Positions 1 to 5,745 of a DNA stretch of 5,745 nt are shown in pieces (position 1 is the stretch's first letter; the number at the start of each line of letters is the position of its first letter). The stretch comes from Oscillospiraceae bacterium (GTDB lineage Bacteria > Bacillota > Clostridia > Oscillospirales > Oscillospiraceae): contig CACXBO010000143.1 of assembly GCA_902765975.1 (NCBI GenBank), forward strand, positions 1 to 5,745, read 5' to 3'. The notes under the pieces were generated by a model. It was given only the letters and a program-made list of their open reading frames with translations, searched no databases and was not told the DNA's origin. The translations under genes and the position numbers were made by a program.

Positions 1-1029
1 GTTTTTAAGGCCGAGGCGGCTCTTGTGCGTCCCAACTTTGTGAACGGAACTCACGCTATTACAGCGGCGCTTTTTTCCGCAGTCAGACCCAGAGACATAC
101 TGCTTTCTGTCACGGGTAGGCCTTACGACACACTTCAGACGGCAATCGGTATTTCTGGAAACTATCCTGGGACGCTGAGGTACTACGGGATCGAGTATAG
201 CGAGGTCCCGCTGGCGCAGGATGGCAGACCGGACGTCAAAGCCATAAAAAAAGCGGCGTCTGATCCGAAGGTGGCAGCAGTAACCGTTCAGCGATCGAGA
301 GGCTATGCTTCAAGACCGACGCTTTCCGCCGAAATTATAGGGGAGATATCAGATATTGTACACTCTGTTAATCCGCGTGCGGCAGTCATTGTCGATAACT
401 GCTACGGAGAATTCACCGAAGAGCGCGAGCCGATTGAACTCGGTGCGGACCTGTGCGCCGGCTCACTTATTAAAAATCCCGGAGGAGGAGTTGCGCCCAC
501 CGGAGGCTACGTCGTAGGAAGAAAGGACCTCGTAGACGCCGCTGCAATGCGCCTTACCGTTCCAGGAATAGGCGGAGAGTGCGGTTCTTACGAGCCGGGC
601 TACAGGCTCTTTTATCAGGGACTTCTGAACGCTCCGCACGTCACTGCTCAGGCCCTAAAAACCGCCGTATTCTGCGCGAGAATGCTCGAGCTTACGGGTT
701 ACAGAGCTGATCCGCCTTCTTCGGAAAAGAGGTTTGATATTATCCAGTCCGTTGATTTGAGAAGCGCTGAACTGCTTCAGCGCTTTTGCAGGGGAATACA
801 GTCGGGATCTCCCGTAGATTCTTATGTTACCCCGATCCCGTGGGATATGCCGGGCTATGACGACCAGGTTATTATGGCGGCGGGAGCTTTTGTTCAGGGC
901 GCTTCGATCGAGCTGAGCTGCGACGGTCCGATGCGCGAGCCCTACACCGCATTTTTGCAGGGAGGACTAACCTATGAATCTGGAAAGCTTGGCATAATGA
1001 GAGCGGTTCAGGAGCTTTTGGAGAGTTAA
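1..1029 (+). CDS. Methionine gamma-lyase family PLP-dependent protein (YnbB / 'aluminum resistance' family), 5'-truncated by the window edge
   Basis: This is the C-terminal 342 residues of a fold-type I PLP enzyme; the frame is open from base 1, so the true start lies upstream. Family members run to roughly 400-430 residues, so about 60-90 are missing. Counting from base 1, visible motifs are NGTHAI (residues 15-20) and GRPYDTL (39-45), both in the cofactor-binding half. VDNCYGEF (131-138) holds the Asp expected to contact the pyridine nitrogen. SLIKNPGGG carries the Schiff-base lysine K158 (codon 472-474), followed by the glycine-rich APTGGYVVG and then RLFYQG (202-207). These match the family annotated as methionine gamma-lyase or aluminum resistance protein, related to Cys/Met metabolism enzymes. 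The true substrate of this branch is poorly established, so lyase activity is inferred from the fold. It is cytoplasmic, with no signal or membrane segment visible. The GTG at 25 lies inside the conserved domain and is not the start. A perfect hairpin lies within the gene at 762-785. Confidence 0.93.
   Translation, partial: VFKAEAALVRPNFVNGTHAITAALFSAVRPRDILLSVTGRPYDTLQTAIGISGNYPGTLRYYGIEYSEVPLAQDGRPDVKAIKKAASDPKVAAVTVQRSRGYASRPTLSAEIIGEISDIVHSVNPRAAVIVDNCYGEFTEEREPIELGADLCAGSLIKNPGGGVAPTGGYVVGRKDLVDAAAMRLTVPGIGGECGSYEPGYRLFYQGLLNAPHVTAQALKTAVFCARMLELTGYRADPPSSEKRFDIIQSVDLRSAELLQRFCRGIQSGSPVDSYVTPIPWDMPGYDDQVIMAAGAFVQGASIELSCDGPMREPYTAFLQGGLTYESGKLGIMRAVQELLES
762..787 (+). other. Perfect 10-bp hairpin with trailing T run inside the PLP-enzyme gene
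   Basis: Arms 762-771 (AAGCGCTGAA) and 776-785 (TTCAGCGCTT) are exact reverse complements around a 4-base loop (CTGC). The right arm ends in TT and is followed by two more T, giving TTTT at 784-787. The form resembles a short intrinsic terminator, but it sits inside coding sequence, where it encodes part of RSAELLQRF. The T run is short, so it may be coincidence or only a weak pause site. Confidence 0.4.
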
Positions 1030-1053
1030 CAGTTTTTTGGACACGCCTTTTTG

Positions 1054-1061
1054 CATATAAT
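1054..1061 (+). promoter_or_regulatory. Possible -10 element upstream of yunB
   Basis: The gap between the PLP-enzyme gene and yunB contains CATATAAT. This includes a perfect TATAAT (1056-1061), and it also matches the sigma-E -10 consensus CATACA-T at all positions but one. B. subtilis yunB is known to be made under mother-cell sporulation control, which makes a sporulation sigma factor attractive. Against this, there is no good -35: the hexamer 17 bases upstream is only TTTTTT, and TTGGAC at 1037-1042 is too close (13 bases). No ATA-type sigma-E -35 is visible. Transcription would begin near 1068, leaving a leader of only about a dozen bases. Confidence 0.25.
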
Positions 1062-1068
1062 CTCACAT

Positions 1069-1076
1069 GAGGTGAT
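1069..1076 (+). promoter_or_regulatory. Strong ribosome binding site that fixes the yunB start
   Basis: GAGGTGAT is an eight-base match to the anti-Shine-Dalgarno end of 16S rRNA and lies four bases before the ATG at 1081. It decides the start in favour of that ATG over the in-frame TTG at 1051, which has no such site before it and would place this sequence inside the coding region. Confidence 0.85.
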
Positions 1077-1080
1077 ATAT

Positions 1081-1740
1081 ATGCCGGGAGGCAGAGTGCG
1101 CAGACTCGGAAGCAGGATAAGGAGCAGAATAAGGAGACCTGCGGCGATTTTGGCTTTTTCTCTTATAGCTGTTATGATAGTTCTTATAGCGTATGTTATT
1201 TCCAATATCGGCTCGATGGTAGTAGAACTTGCTATCGCTGAGGCTACCGACGTGATTACAATTACCGTAAACGACGTTATAACCGAGAAAGTCATGGACG
1301 GAGAAGTGGATTATTCAGATCTGGTTACTCTGGAAAAAGACTCGGAGGGGAATATTACAGCGCTTCTTACAAATATGGCGAATGTGAATTATCTGCAGTC
1401 TGATATTACGAGAGAAGTTGTTAAGCGTTTTGCCGATAAGAATGTGACCCGTGTTGAGATACCGCTCGGAACGCTCATAGGAGGCACGCTGCTCTCCGGA
1501 AAGGGCCCGAAAATATCCGTAGATATTCTATCAATAACCAACGTGTCGGCTCAATTGAGAAACGAATTCTCCTCGGCAGGTATAAATCAAACAAGACACA
1601 GAATGATAATGGAGGTAGAGGTAAGCCTCGGTATTTTGCTGGCTGGATACCGAGACAGATGGGACAGGGTCGATACTGAAATAACTGTATGCGAGACAAT
1701 AATCGTCGGAAGAGTTCCGAATACTTACGCAAGTATGTAA
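1081..1740 (+). CDS. yunB: Sporulation protein YunB
   Basis: The 219-residue protein is a membrane-anchored member of the YunB family, which in B. subtilis is needed for efficient spore formation and acts in the mother cell; its biochemical role is unknown. An arginine-rich N-terminus (residues 5-19, including a doubled SRIR) precedes one hydrophobic segment (about 21-43). By the positive-inside rule the rest faces outward. After an acidic, helical stretch come the family hallmarks: VEIPLGTLIGG (125-135), LLSGKGPKI (137-145), TRHRM (171-175) and the C-terminal TVCETIIVGRVPNTY (202-216). B. subtilis YunB is somewhat longer, about 250 residues; most of the difference seems to be at the termini. 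The start is set by the GAGGTGAT site. The stop lies 15 bases before ligA, so the two are probably co-transcribed. The family call is firm from the conserved C-terminal half. The function is inferred from the family. Confidence 0.93.
   Translation: MPGGRVRRLGSRIRSRIRRPAAILAFSLIAVMIVLIAYVISNIGSMVVELAIAEATDVITITVNDVITEKVMDGEVDYSDLVTLEKDSEGNITALLTNMANVNYLQSDITREVVKRFADKNVTRVEIPLGTLIGGTLLSGKGPKISVDILSITNVSAQLRNEFSSAGINQTRHRMIMEVEVSLGILLAGYRDRWDRVDTEITVCETIIVGRVPNTYASM
1111..1134 (+). repeat. 12-base tandem repeat encoding a doubled SRIR
   Basis: AGCAGGATAAGG (1111-1122) is followed directly by AGCAGAATAAGG (1123-1134), differing at one base. The unit is a multiple of three and encodes Ser-Arg-Ile-Arg twice (residues 11-18), just before the YunB membrane segment. 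It looks like a small in-frame duplication that adds positive charge on the cytoplasmic side. Confidence 0.7.
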
Positions 1741-1755
1741 TAAAGGGAGAGAAAA

Positions 1756-3732
1756 ATGGAAGCGAAAGACAGGATAGAAGAGCTGAGAAGCATTTTGAAC
1801 GAGGCAAATTATAAGTACTACGTTGAGGATGCTCCAACACTTCAGGATTATGAATACGACAGGCTATTAAGAGAGCTTGAGAATCTTGAAAAGGAGTATC
1901 CGGAACTCGTTACACCTGATTCACCGACTCAGAGAGTGGGCGGAAAGGCAGTTGAATCTTTTGCTTCGGTAAGCCACGAAGTGCCGTTGGAGAGCCTTCA
2001 GGACGTTTTTTCGTATGACGAAGTGTCGGAATTTCTTGATAAGACAGGAAAAGCTCTGCCGGACGCGGAGTTTGACGTAGAGCCGAAAATCGACGGGCTA
2101 TCTGTAGCGGTCAGATATGAGAACGGAGTTTTCGTACAGGGGGCCACGAGAGGCAACGGAGTTACGGGAGAGGATGTTTCGGAAAATTTGAAAACGATAA
2201 AAAGTCTGCCGCTTAAGCTTGATGGAGCTCCCGCGCATCTCATCGTGAGAGGCGAGGTATATATGTCGAAAAAAGTGTTCCGTGAGCTCAATGCCGAGAG
2301 AGAGGCGGAGGAAAAGCCGCTCTTTGCAAATCCGAGAAATGCCGCGGCAGGCTCACTTCGCCAGCTTGATCCGAAAATCGCGGCGGAGAGAAAGCTCGAT
2401 ATCGTAGTATTCAACGTGCAGACTGCTGGCGAGCTTTCGTTCAAAACACATTCCGAAAGCCTTGAGTTTTTGAAGAAACTGCGTTTTCGTACTGTTCCTC
2501 ACTGGGAATACAGAAGTCTGGATGGTGTTAAGGAAAGAATTGCATATATCGGAGAGAACAGAGAAGAGTTCGATTACGATATAGACGGAGCCGTTATAAA
2601 GGTTAACAGCCTTTCTGCAAGAAGAGAGCTCGGAAGCACTGCGAAGGCTCCGCGGTGGGCAGTAGCGTTCAAGTATCCTCCCGAGGAAAAGGAAACCGAG
2701 GTAACTGACATCGTTATTCAGGTGGGGAGAACTGGAGTGCTTACGCCTAAGGCGGTTGTAAAACCTGTACGTCTTGCAGGAACTACGGTAACGAACGCCA
2801 CCCTCCATAACGCTGACTTTATAAGCGAGAAGGATATACGTATAGGCGACACTGTAGTAATAAGAAAAGCGGGCGAGATAATACCTGAGATACTTCGCGT
2901 TGTTTCGGATAAGAGACCGGAGAAAGCAAAAAAATACGAGTTTCCCAAGACCTGTCCGGTTTGCGGCGAGCCGGTGAGCCGAGACGACGGCGGAGTCGCC
3001 GTCAGGTGCAGGGGGGCTGAGTGTCCTGCTCAGCGTTTGAGGCATATAGTTCATTTCGTATCCCGTGAGGCAATGGATATTGACGGCCTCGGAGAATCTA
3101 TTGTGGCTCTTCTTATAGATAAAGGAATAATCAAATCCGCAGGCGACCTGTACTATCTGGACGGACAGGAGTTAGCTGCTCTTCCGGGGCTTGGCAAGAG
3201 ATCGGCCGAAAAGCTGCTTGCTGCTATAGAAAAATCAAAATCAAACGACCTTTCAAGGCTTTTATGTGCTCTTGGTATACCTCAGGTTGGGCAAAGCGCC
3301 GCTAAAGCTCTTGCGAGGGCGTTTGGCTCGCTGGAAAAAATTAAAGAGGCGAACATTTTTGACCTTACGGCAGTCAATGATATAGGGGAAGTTACAGCGG
3401 AATACATTGTCGAGTGGTTTGCCTCGCCTCAGTCCGGGCATCTGATATCGCGGCTTGTGGAGGCGGGAGTAAATACAATGTCGAAAGAAGAAGCTTCCGG
3501 CACAAAACTTGCAGGGAAGACTTTCGTTTTGACCGGCACCCTTCCGTCGATGGCAAGGGATGAGGCAAAGAACCTTATCGAGAAGGCGGGAGGCAAAGTT
3601 TCCGGCTCTGTCTCTAAAAAGACGAGCTACGTTGTAGCGGGCGAAGCTGCCGGCTCTAAGCTTACGAAAGCAAATGAGCTTGGCATCCCGGTAATCTCCG
3701 AGGAGGAACTGCTTAGCTTGCTTGACGAATGA
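1756..3732 (+). CDS. ligA: NAD-dependent DNA ligase LigA
   Basis: This complete 658-residue protein, a normal length for the family, seals nicks in DNA using NAD+ as adenylate donor and serves Okazaki-fragment joining and repair in the cytoplasm. The N-terminal Ia domain (about 1-65) shows the NAD-contact residues Y21, Y22 and D31-YEYD. The nucleotidyltransferase core has KIDG with adenylated lysine K111, followed by TRGNGVTGEDV (131-141), RGE (165-167), DGAVIK (277-282) and K306 in FKYPP. An OB fold follows (about 315-395, VGRTGVLTP). A four-cysteine zinc finger uses C400, C403, C418 and C423. Helix-hairpin-helix repeats (about 437-555) include IDGLGE and LPGLGKRSA. A C-terminal BRCT domain (about 582-658) is intact. 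All key residues are present, so it should be active. AAAGGGAGAG lies just before the ATG. It sits 15 bases after yunB and 21 before the surface glycosidase, suggesting one transcript. No pcrA helicase gene lies beside it. Confidence 0.98.
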   Translation: MEAKDRIEELRSILNEANYKYYVEDAPTLQDYEYDRLLRELENLEKEYPELVTPDSPTQRVGGKAVESFASVSHEVPLESLQDVFSYDEVSEFLDKTGKALPDAEFDVEPKIDGLSVAVRYENGVFVQGATRGNGVTGEDVSENLKTIKSLPLKLDGAPAHLIVRGEVYMSKKVFRELNAEREAEEKPLFANPRNAAAGSLRQLDPKIAAERKLDIVVFNVQTAGELSFKTHSESLEFLKKLRFRTVPHWEYRSLDGVKERIAYIGENREEFDYDIDGAVIKVNSLSARRELGSTAKAPRWAVAFKYPPEEKETEVTDIVIQVGRTGVLTPKAVVKPVRLAGTTVTNATLHNADFISEKDIRIGDTVVIRKAGEIIPEILRVVSDKRPEKAKKYEFPKTCPVCGEPVSRDDGGVAVRCRGAECPAQRLRHIVHFVSREAMDIDGLGESIVALLIDKGIIKSAGDLYYLDGQELAALPGLGKRSAEKLLAAIEKSKSNDLSRLLCALGIPQVGQSAAKALARAFGSLEKIKEANIFDLTAVNDIGEVTAEYIVEWFASPQSGHLISRLVEAGVNTMSKEEASGTKLAGKTFVLTGTLPSMARDEAKNLIEKAGGKVSGSVSKKTSYVVAGEAAGSKLTKANELGIPVISEEELLSLLDE

Positions 3733-3742
3733 TTATTGGATC

Positions 3743-3747
3743 GGAGG
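3743..3747 (+). promoter_or_regulatory. Ribosome binding site for the surface glycosidase gene
   Basis: GGAGG lies six bases before the ATG at 3754, within the 21-base gap after ligA. It supports this start, which is also the one that gives a clean signal peptide. Confidence 0.8.
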
Positions 3748-3753
3748 AATAAA

Positions 3754-5745
3754 ATGAGAATCAAGGCTGTGCTCCTTGCGGCTGTGATACTGATATCGTT
3801 CTTTGCCGGACGTGTGTCGGCGGCTGGAGGCGGAACGGGAAATGCCGTTTACGAAAACACCTTCGAGCTTCTCGAAGGCTTTACATACACGAACGAGATA
3901 TCGTTCAACGCTCTCGGAAACAGGGAAGAGGCTTTTATTCTTACGTTGAGACCGAACAGTTCGGTATATCCGGTTTTTATGCCCTGCGACAAGGTCTACG
4001 GAGGAATGACTCTAACCGAGGCGATTTCATATTACGAATCACTCGGAAAAACAGTTGTTGGCGGAGTTAATTCGGACTATTTCGCATACCGTAATCAAAT
4101 GCCTCTCGGCATTTCCATAGAAAACGGGATATTCAAGTCCGGACCTGAGGATGAAAACATCTTTGCTTTGGATGAAAACGGTTATTTCTTTCTTGAAAAA
4201 ACATCAATAAAGCCAAGACTAAATATACAAAAGCCGGACGGAAGTTGCGAAACCGTTTCTTTCAAACACTTCAATAAGGGAAGAAACAACGGGGGAGGTC
4301 TCTACCTGATGACGGAGGACTTCTCAGACAGAACTCACACGTTTTCAGATGGTTGGGCTGTTATATTTAAGGTTAAAAGCGGGGAGTACAGGCTCTGCTC
4401 TGAAGTTATATACGAGGTTGACAGCGTTATTCCGGAGGGCGATGATTACGAGATAGGCGAGGGGAAAGCTGTTCTCACCTGCGACGCCACCTCAATGCGC
4501 GACGATATCAGAGATAAATTCACTGTCGGCGATACGGTAACTCTGAGCTTTGACTGCGCTGACGAGCGGCTAAAAGGCGCTATACAGGCAGTCGGTTGCG
4601 GAGACCTGCTTGTAAGCGACGGAGAGATCACAGATCAGAAGGCATGGGACGAAGCGATACAGTCTACAAATCCGAGAACTGCGGTAGGAGTAGGCTTTGA
4701 CGGTGAGCTTATCATTTATGCGCTTGACGGCAAGCAGAGCGGTTATTCTGCCGGCGCAAATATGCTCAATCTTGCAAAGGATCTGCAATCAAAGAAGCTG
4801 AAATTTGCGGTTAATCTCGACGGCGGCGGCTCGACGACTTTTGCCGTAAAACTGCCCGGAATGAATACGGCGCAGGTAGTAAACAAGCCGTCGGGCGTTA
4901 CGGAGCGAAGCTGCGGAGCCTTTATTCTGCTTGTTGCGGACGTAAAAAAAGAGGGCGTTCCCGTCAGAGCCCACCTTAAGGAGGACGGAGTGTTTCTGCT
5001 CAGAGGCTCTTCGATGGAGCTTCACTGCATTTTTACGGACGACGGTCTAAATGTTCTTGACCTTGAAAACGCTAATACGAGCTTTATATCGTCCGGACTT
5101 GGCTCGGTAACTGACGGGATATACAAGGCGGGAGCTGCGGAGGGAACGGACACTGTTGAGATAACGTCGGGTACAGGTATAAAAGGAAGAGCGAGCATAC
5201 ATATCGTTTCTGAGTTAAGCGCCGATTTTACGCTGCTCGATGAGGTTACAGGAAAGGCTCCAGTGCTTACAGACCTTGAGGAGGGCTGCGATCTCTCGTT
5301 TTCCGGACAATTCAAAGTGTACGGGCGAAGCGTCAGCTTTGACGAAATCGGGTTTATTTTTTCCGTTTCGCCAAACGTCGGCTTTATCTCCGAAGAAGGC
5401 GAATACGTAGTAACCGGTCTGCCGGGCAGGGAAGGAATACTAACGGTTACTCTCGGAGAGATGTCAAAAGAATATAAGACGGGAATATACTGCTCATTTT
5501 CAGACCTAAGGACTCACTGGTCGAGCGGATACGTTGAGTCGCTATACCGCGAGGGAATAGTGTCAGGCACAGGCTCAGGAAAGTTTAATCCCGACGGAAA
5601 GCTGAAAAGATGCGATTTTGTAGTAATGCTGTGGAGGTCAATGGGAAAGCCTGCGCCGAATGAATCCGGGATATTTACCGATGTTCCTGCAGACTCATAC
5701 TACGCATCCGCAGTTGACTGGGCGTGCGAAAGGGGTATAACGAAA
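3754..5745 (+). CDS. Secreted phosphodiester glycosidase (NAGPA family) with C-terminal SLH repeats, 3'-truncated by the window edge
   Basis: The frame stays open for 664 codons to the window end. A signal peptide covers residues 1-23/24 (basic MRIK, hydrophobic core, VSA-A cleavage site), so the protein is exported. Residues about 97-395 match the NAGPA (phosphodiester glycosidase) domain: VGGVNSDYF (102-110), GISIENG (119-125), NPRTAVG (306-312), NLDGGGSTTF (354-363) and VNKPSGVTERS (376-386). The family is named for the enzyme that uncovers mannose-6-phosphate by removing GlcNAc from a phosphodiester; bacterial members are thought to cleave sugar-phosphodiester bonds in surface glycans. 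The substrate here is unknown. Two Ig-like segments (about 411-485 and 510-578) form a spacer. One SLH repeat (about 582-631) and the start of a second (641-664) follow; these bind secondary wall polymers, so the enzyme is probably displayed on the cell wall. A third SLH repeat and the stop likely lie beyond the edge. Twelve cysteines are present, many for an exported protein. It probably shares a transcript with ligA. Confidence 0.9.
   Translation, partial: MRIKAVLLAAVILISFFAGRVSAAGGGTGNAVYENTFELLEGFTYTNEISFNALGNREEAFILTLRPNSSVYPVFMPCDKVYGGMTLTEAISYYESLGKTVVGGVNSDYFAYRNQMPLGISIENGIFKSGPEDENIFALDENGYFFLEKTSIKPRLNIQKPDGSCETVSFKHFNKGRNNGGGLYLMTEDFSDRTHTFSDGWAVIFKVKSGEYRLCSEVIYEVDSVIPEGDDYEIGEGKAVLTCDATSMRDDIRDKFTVGDTVTLSFDCADERLKGAIQAVGCGDLLVSDGEITDQKAWDEAIQSTNPRTAVGVGFDGELIIYALDGKQSGYSAGANMLNLAKDLQSKKLKFAVNLDGGGSTTFAVKLPGMNTAQVVNKPSGVTERSCGAFILLVADVKKEGVPVRAHLKEDGVFLLRGSSMELHCIFTDDGLNVLDLENANTSFISSGLGSVTDGIYKAGAAEGTDTVEITSGTGIKGRASIHIVSELSADFTLLDEVTGKAPVLTDLEEGCDLSFSGQFKVYGRSVSFDEIGFIFSVSPNVGFISEEGEYVVTGLPGREGILTVTLGEMSKEYKTGIYCSFSDLRTHWSSGYVESLYREGIVSGTGSGKFNPDGKLKRCDFVVMLWRSMGKPAPNESGIFTDVPADSYYASAVDWACERGITK
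3860..3878 (+). other. Perfect 8-bp hairpin early in the glycosidase gene
   Basis: CCTTCGAG (3860-3867) and CTCGAAGG (3871-3878) are exact reverse complements around a three-base loop, followed by CTTT. It lies about 105 bases after the start codon, within codons for TFELLEG. Whether it affects transcript stability or elongation cannot be told from sequence; such a stem can arise by chance. Confidence 0.35.
4984..5487 (+). repeat. Two related Ig-like protein segments linking the glycosidase domain to the SLH region
   Basis: Residues about 411-485 and 510-578 of the surface protein share a spaced pattern: a hydrophobic strand, an aspartate-bearing turn (FTDDG and SFDEIG), then G-x-[VI]-[TS]-x-x-G-x-Y (as GSVTDGIY and GFISEEGEY), then alternating hydrophobic residues around a glycine (DTVEITSG and GILTVTLG). 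This looks like two diverged beta-sandwich domains. Identity between them is low and the boundaries are approximate. Confidence 0.5.
5497..5646 (+). other. First SLH (S-layer homology) repeat
   Basis: Residues 582-631 of the surface protein follow the SLH plan: FSDL, then HW with YVESLYREGIVSGTG, then FNPDGKLKRCDFVVMLWR and a closing G-K-P. The position that is usually TRAE or TRGE in wall-binding SLH repeats reads KRCD here, a departure that may weaken or alter polymer binding. Confidence 0.88.
5674..5745 (+). other. Second SLH repeat, cut by the window edge
   Basis: Residues 641-664 begin a second repeat with FTDVPADSYY and AVDWACERGITK, a standard SLH opening (FxDV, Y, AVxWAxExGIT). The remainder, including its TRAE-type motif, is outside the window. 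Confidence 0.88.

Noticed and set aside
25..27. GTG at 25 as the start of the PLP-enzyme gene
   Set aside because: The frame is open upstream to base 1 with family-like residues (AEAALVRP), and this point lies inside the conserved domain, so the gene is simply cut by the window edge.
1051..1080. TTG at 1051 as an alternative yunB start, adding ten residues
   Set aside because: No ribosome binding site precedes it, and the excellent GAGGTGAT at 1069-1076 points to the ATG at 1081.
872..1295. Minus-strand open frames covering the gap before yunB, including a hydrophobic one at 1026-1295
   Set aside because: The hydrophobic run is the antisense of the YunB membrane segment, and no supporting ribosome binding site or family motif was seen.
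2986..3003. GACGGCG / CGCCGTC 7-bp stem with a 4-base loop in ligA
   Set aside because: It lies in a GC-rich stretch coding for a variable loop of the zinc-finger region, has no T tail, and is short enough to be chance.
2353..3054. A 233-codon open frame on the minus strand inside ligA
   Set aside because: It overlaps fully conserved LigA coding sequence, its translation resembles no family, and it is rich in residues typical of antisense frames.
3733..3753. Search for a terminator between ligA and the glycosidase gene
   Set aside because: The 21-base gap holds only the ribosome binding site; there is no stem or T run.
4446..5315. Several minus-strand open frames across the second half of the window
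   Set aside because: They are shadows of the NAGPA-SLH gene on the plus strand; none shows a recognisable motif.
1..5745. CRISPR arrays, tRNA, rRNA, transposase, integrase or toxin-antitoxin genes
   Set aside because: No spaced direct repeats, RNA-gene signatures or mobile-element proteins were seen on either strand; coding sequence fills nearly the whole window.

Overview
The window reads as chromosomal DNA from a spore-forming member of the Bacillota (Firmicutes), most likely class Clostridia and perhaps close to the Oscillospirales. The clues are a sporulation-family YunB protein, an exported protein ending in S-layer homology (SLH) repeats, strong GGAGG-type ribosome binding sites, and moderate, roughly balanced GC with AGA/AGG and ATA codons in regular use. 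The taxonomic call is inference. No marker RNA gene is present.

All four genes lie on the plus strand and are tightly packed. Bases 1-1029 are the 3' three-quarters or so of a PLP-dependent methionine gamma-lyase-family (YnbB/'aluminum resistance') gene. A 51-base gap with a strong ribosome binding site and a possible -10 box leads to yunB (1081-1740). The gap to ligA, the NAD-dependent DNA ligase (1756-3732), is 15 bases. A 21-base gap then precedes a secreted phosphodiester glycosidase (NAGPA family) with two Ig-like segments and SLH repeats (3754 to beyond the end). No convincing intrinsic terminator lies in any of the three gaps, so yunB, ligA and the glycosidase are probably co-transcribed, possibly with the upstream gene as well.

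The genes do not form an obvious pathway. They combine amino-acid-type PLP chemistry, spore formation, DNA replication and repair, and cell-surface glycan chemistry. The main points of interest are the surface-anchored NAGPA protein of unknown substrate, ligA placed behind a sporulation gene instead of behind pcrA, and two perfect hairpins inside coding sequence. I found no mobile element, CRISPR array, tRNA, rRNA or riboswitch, and no intergenic stretch longer than 51 bases. I see no clear new multi-gene system here.
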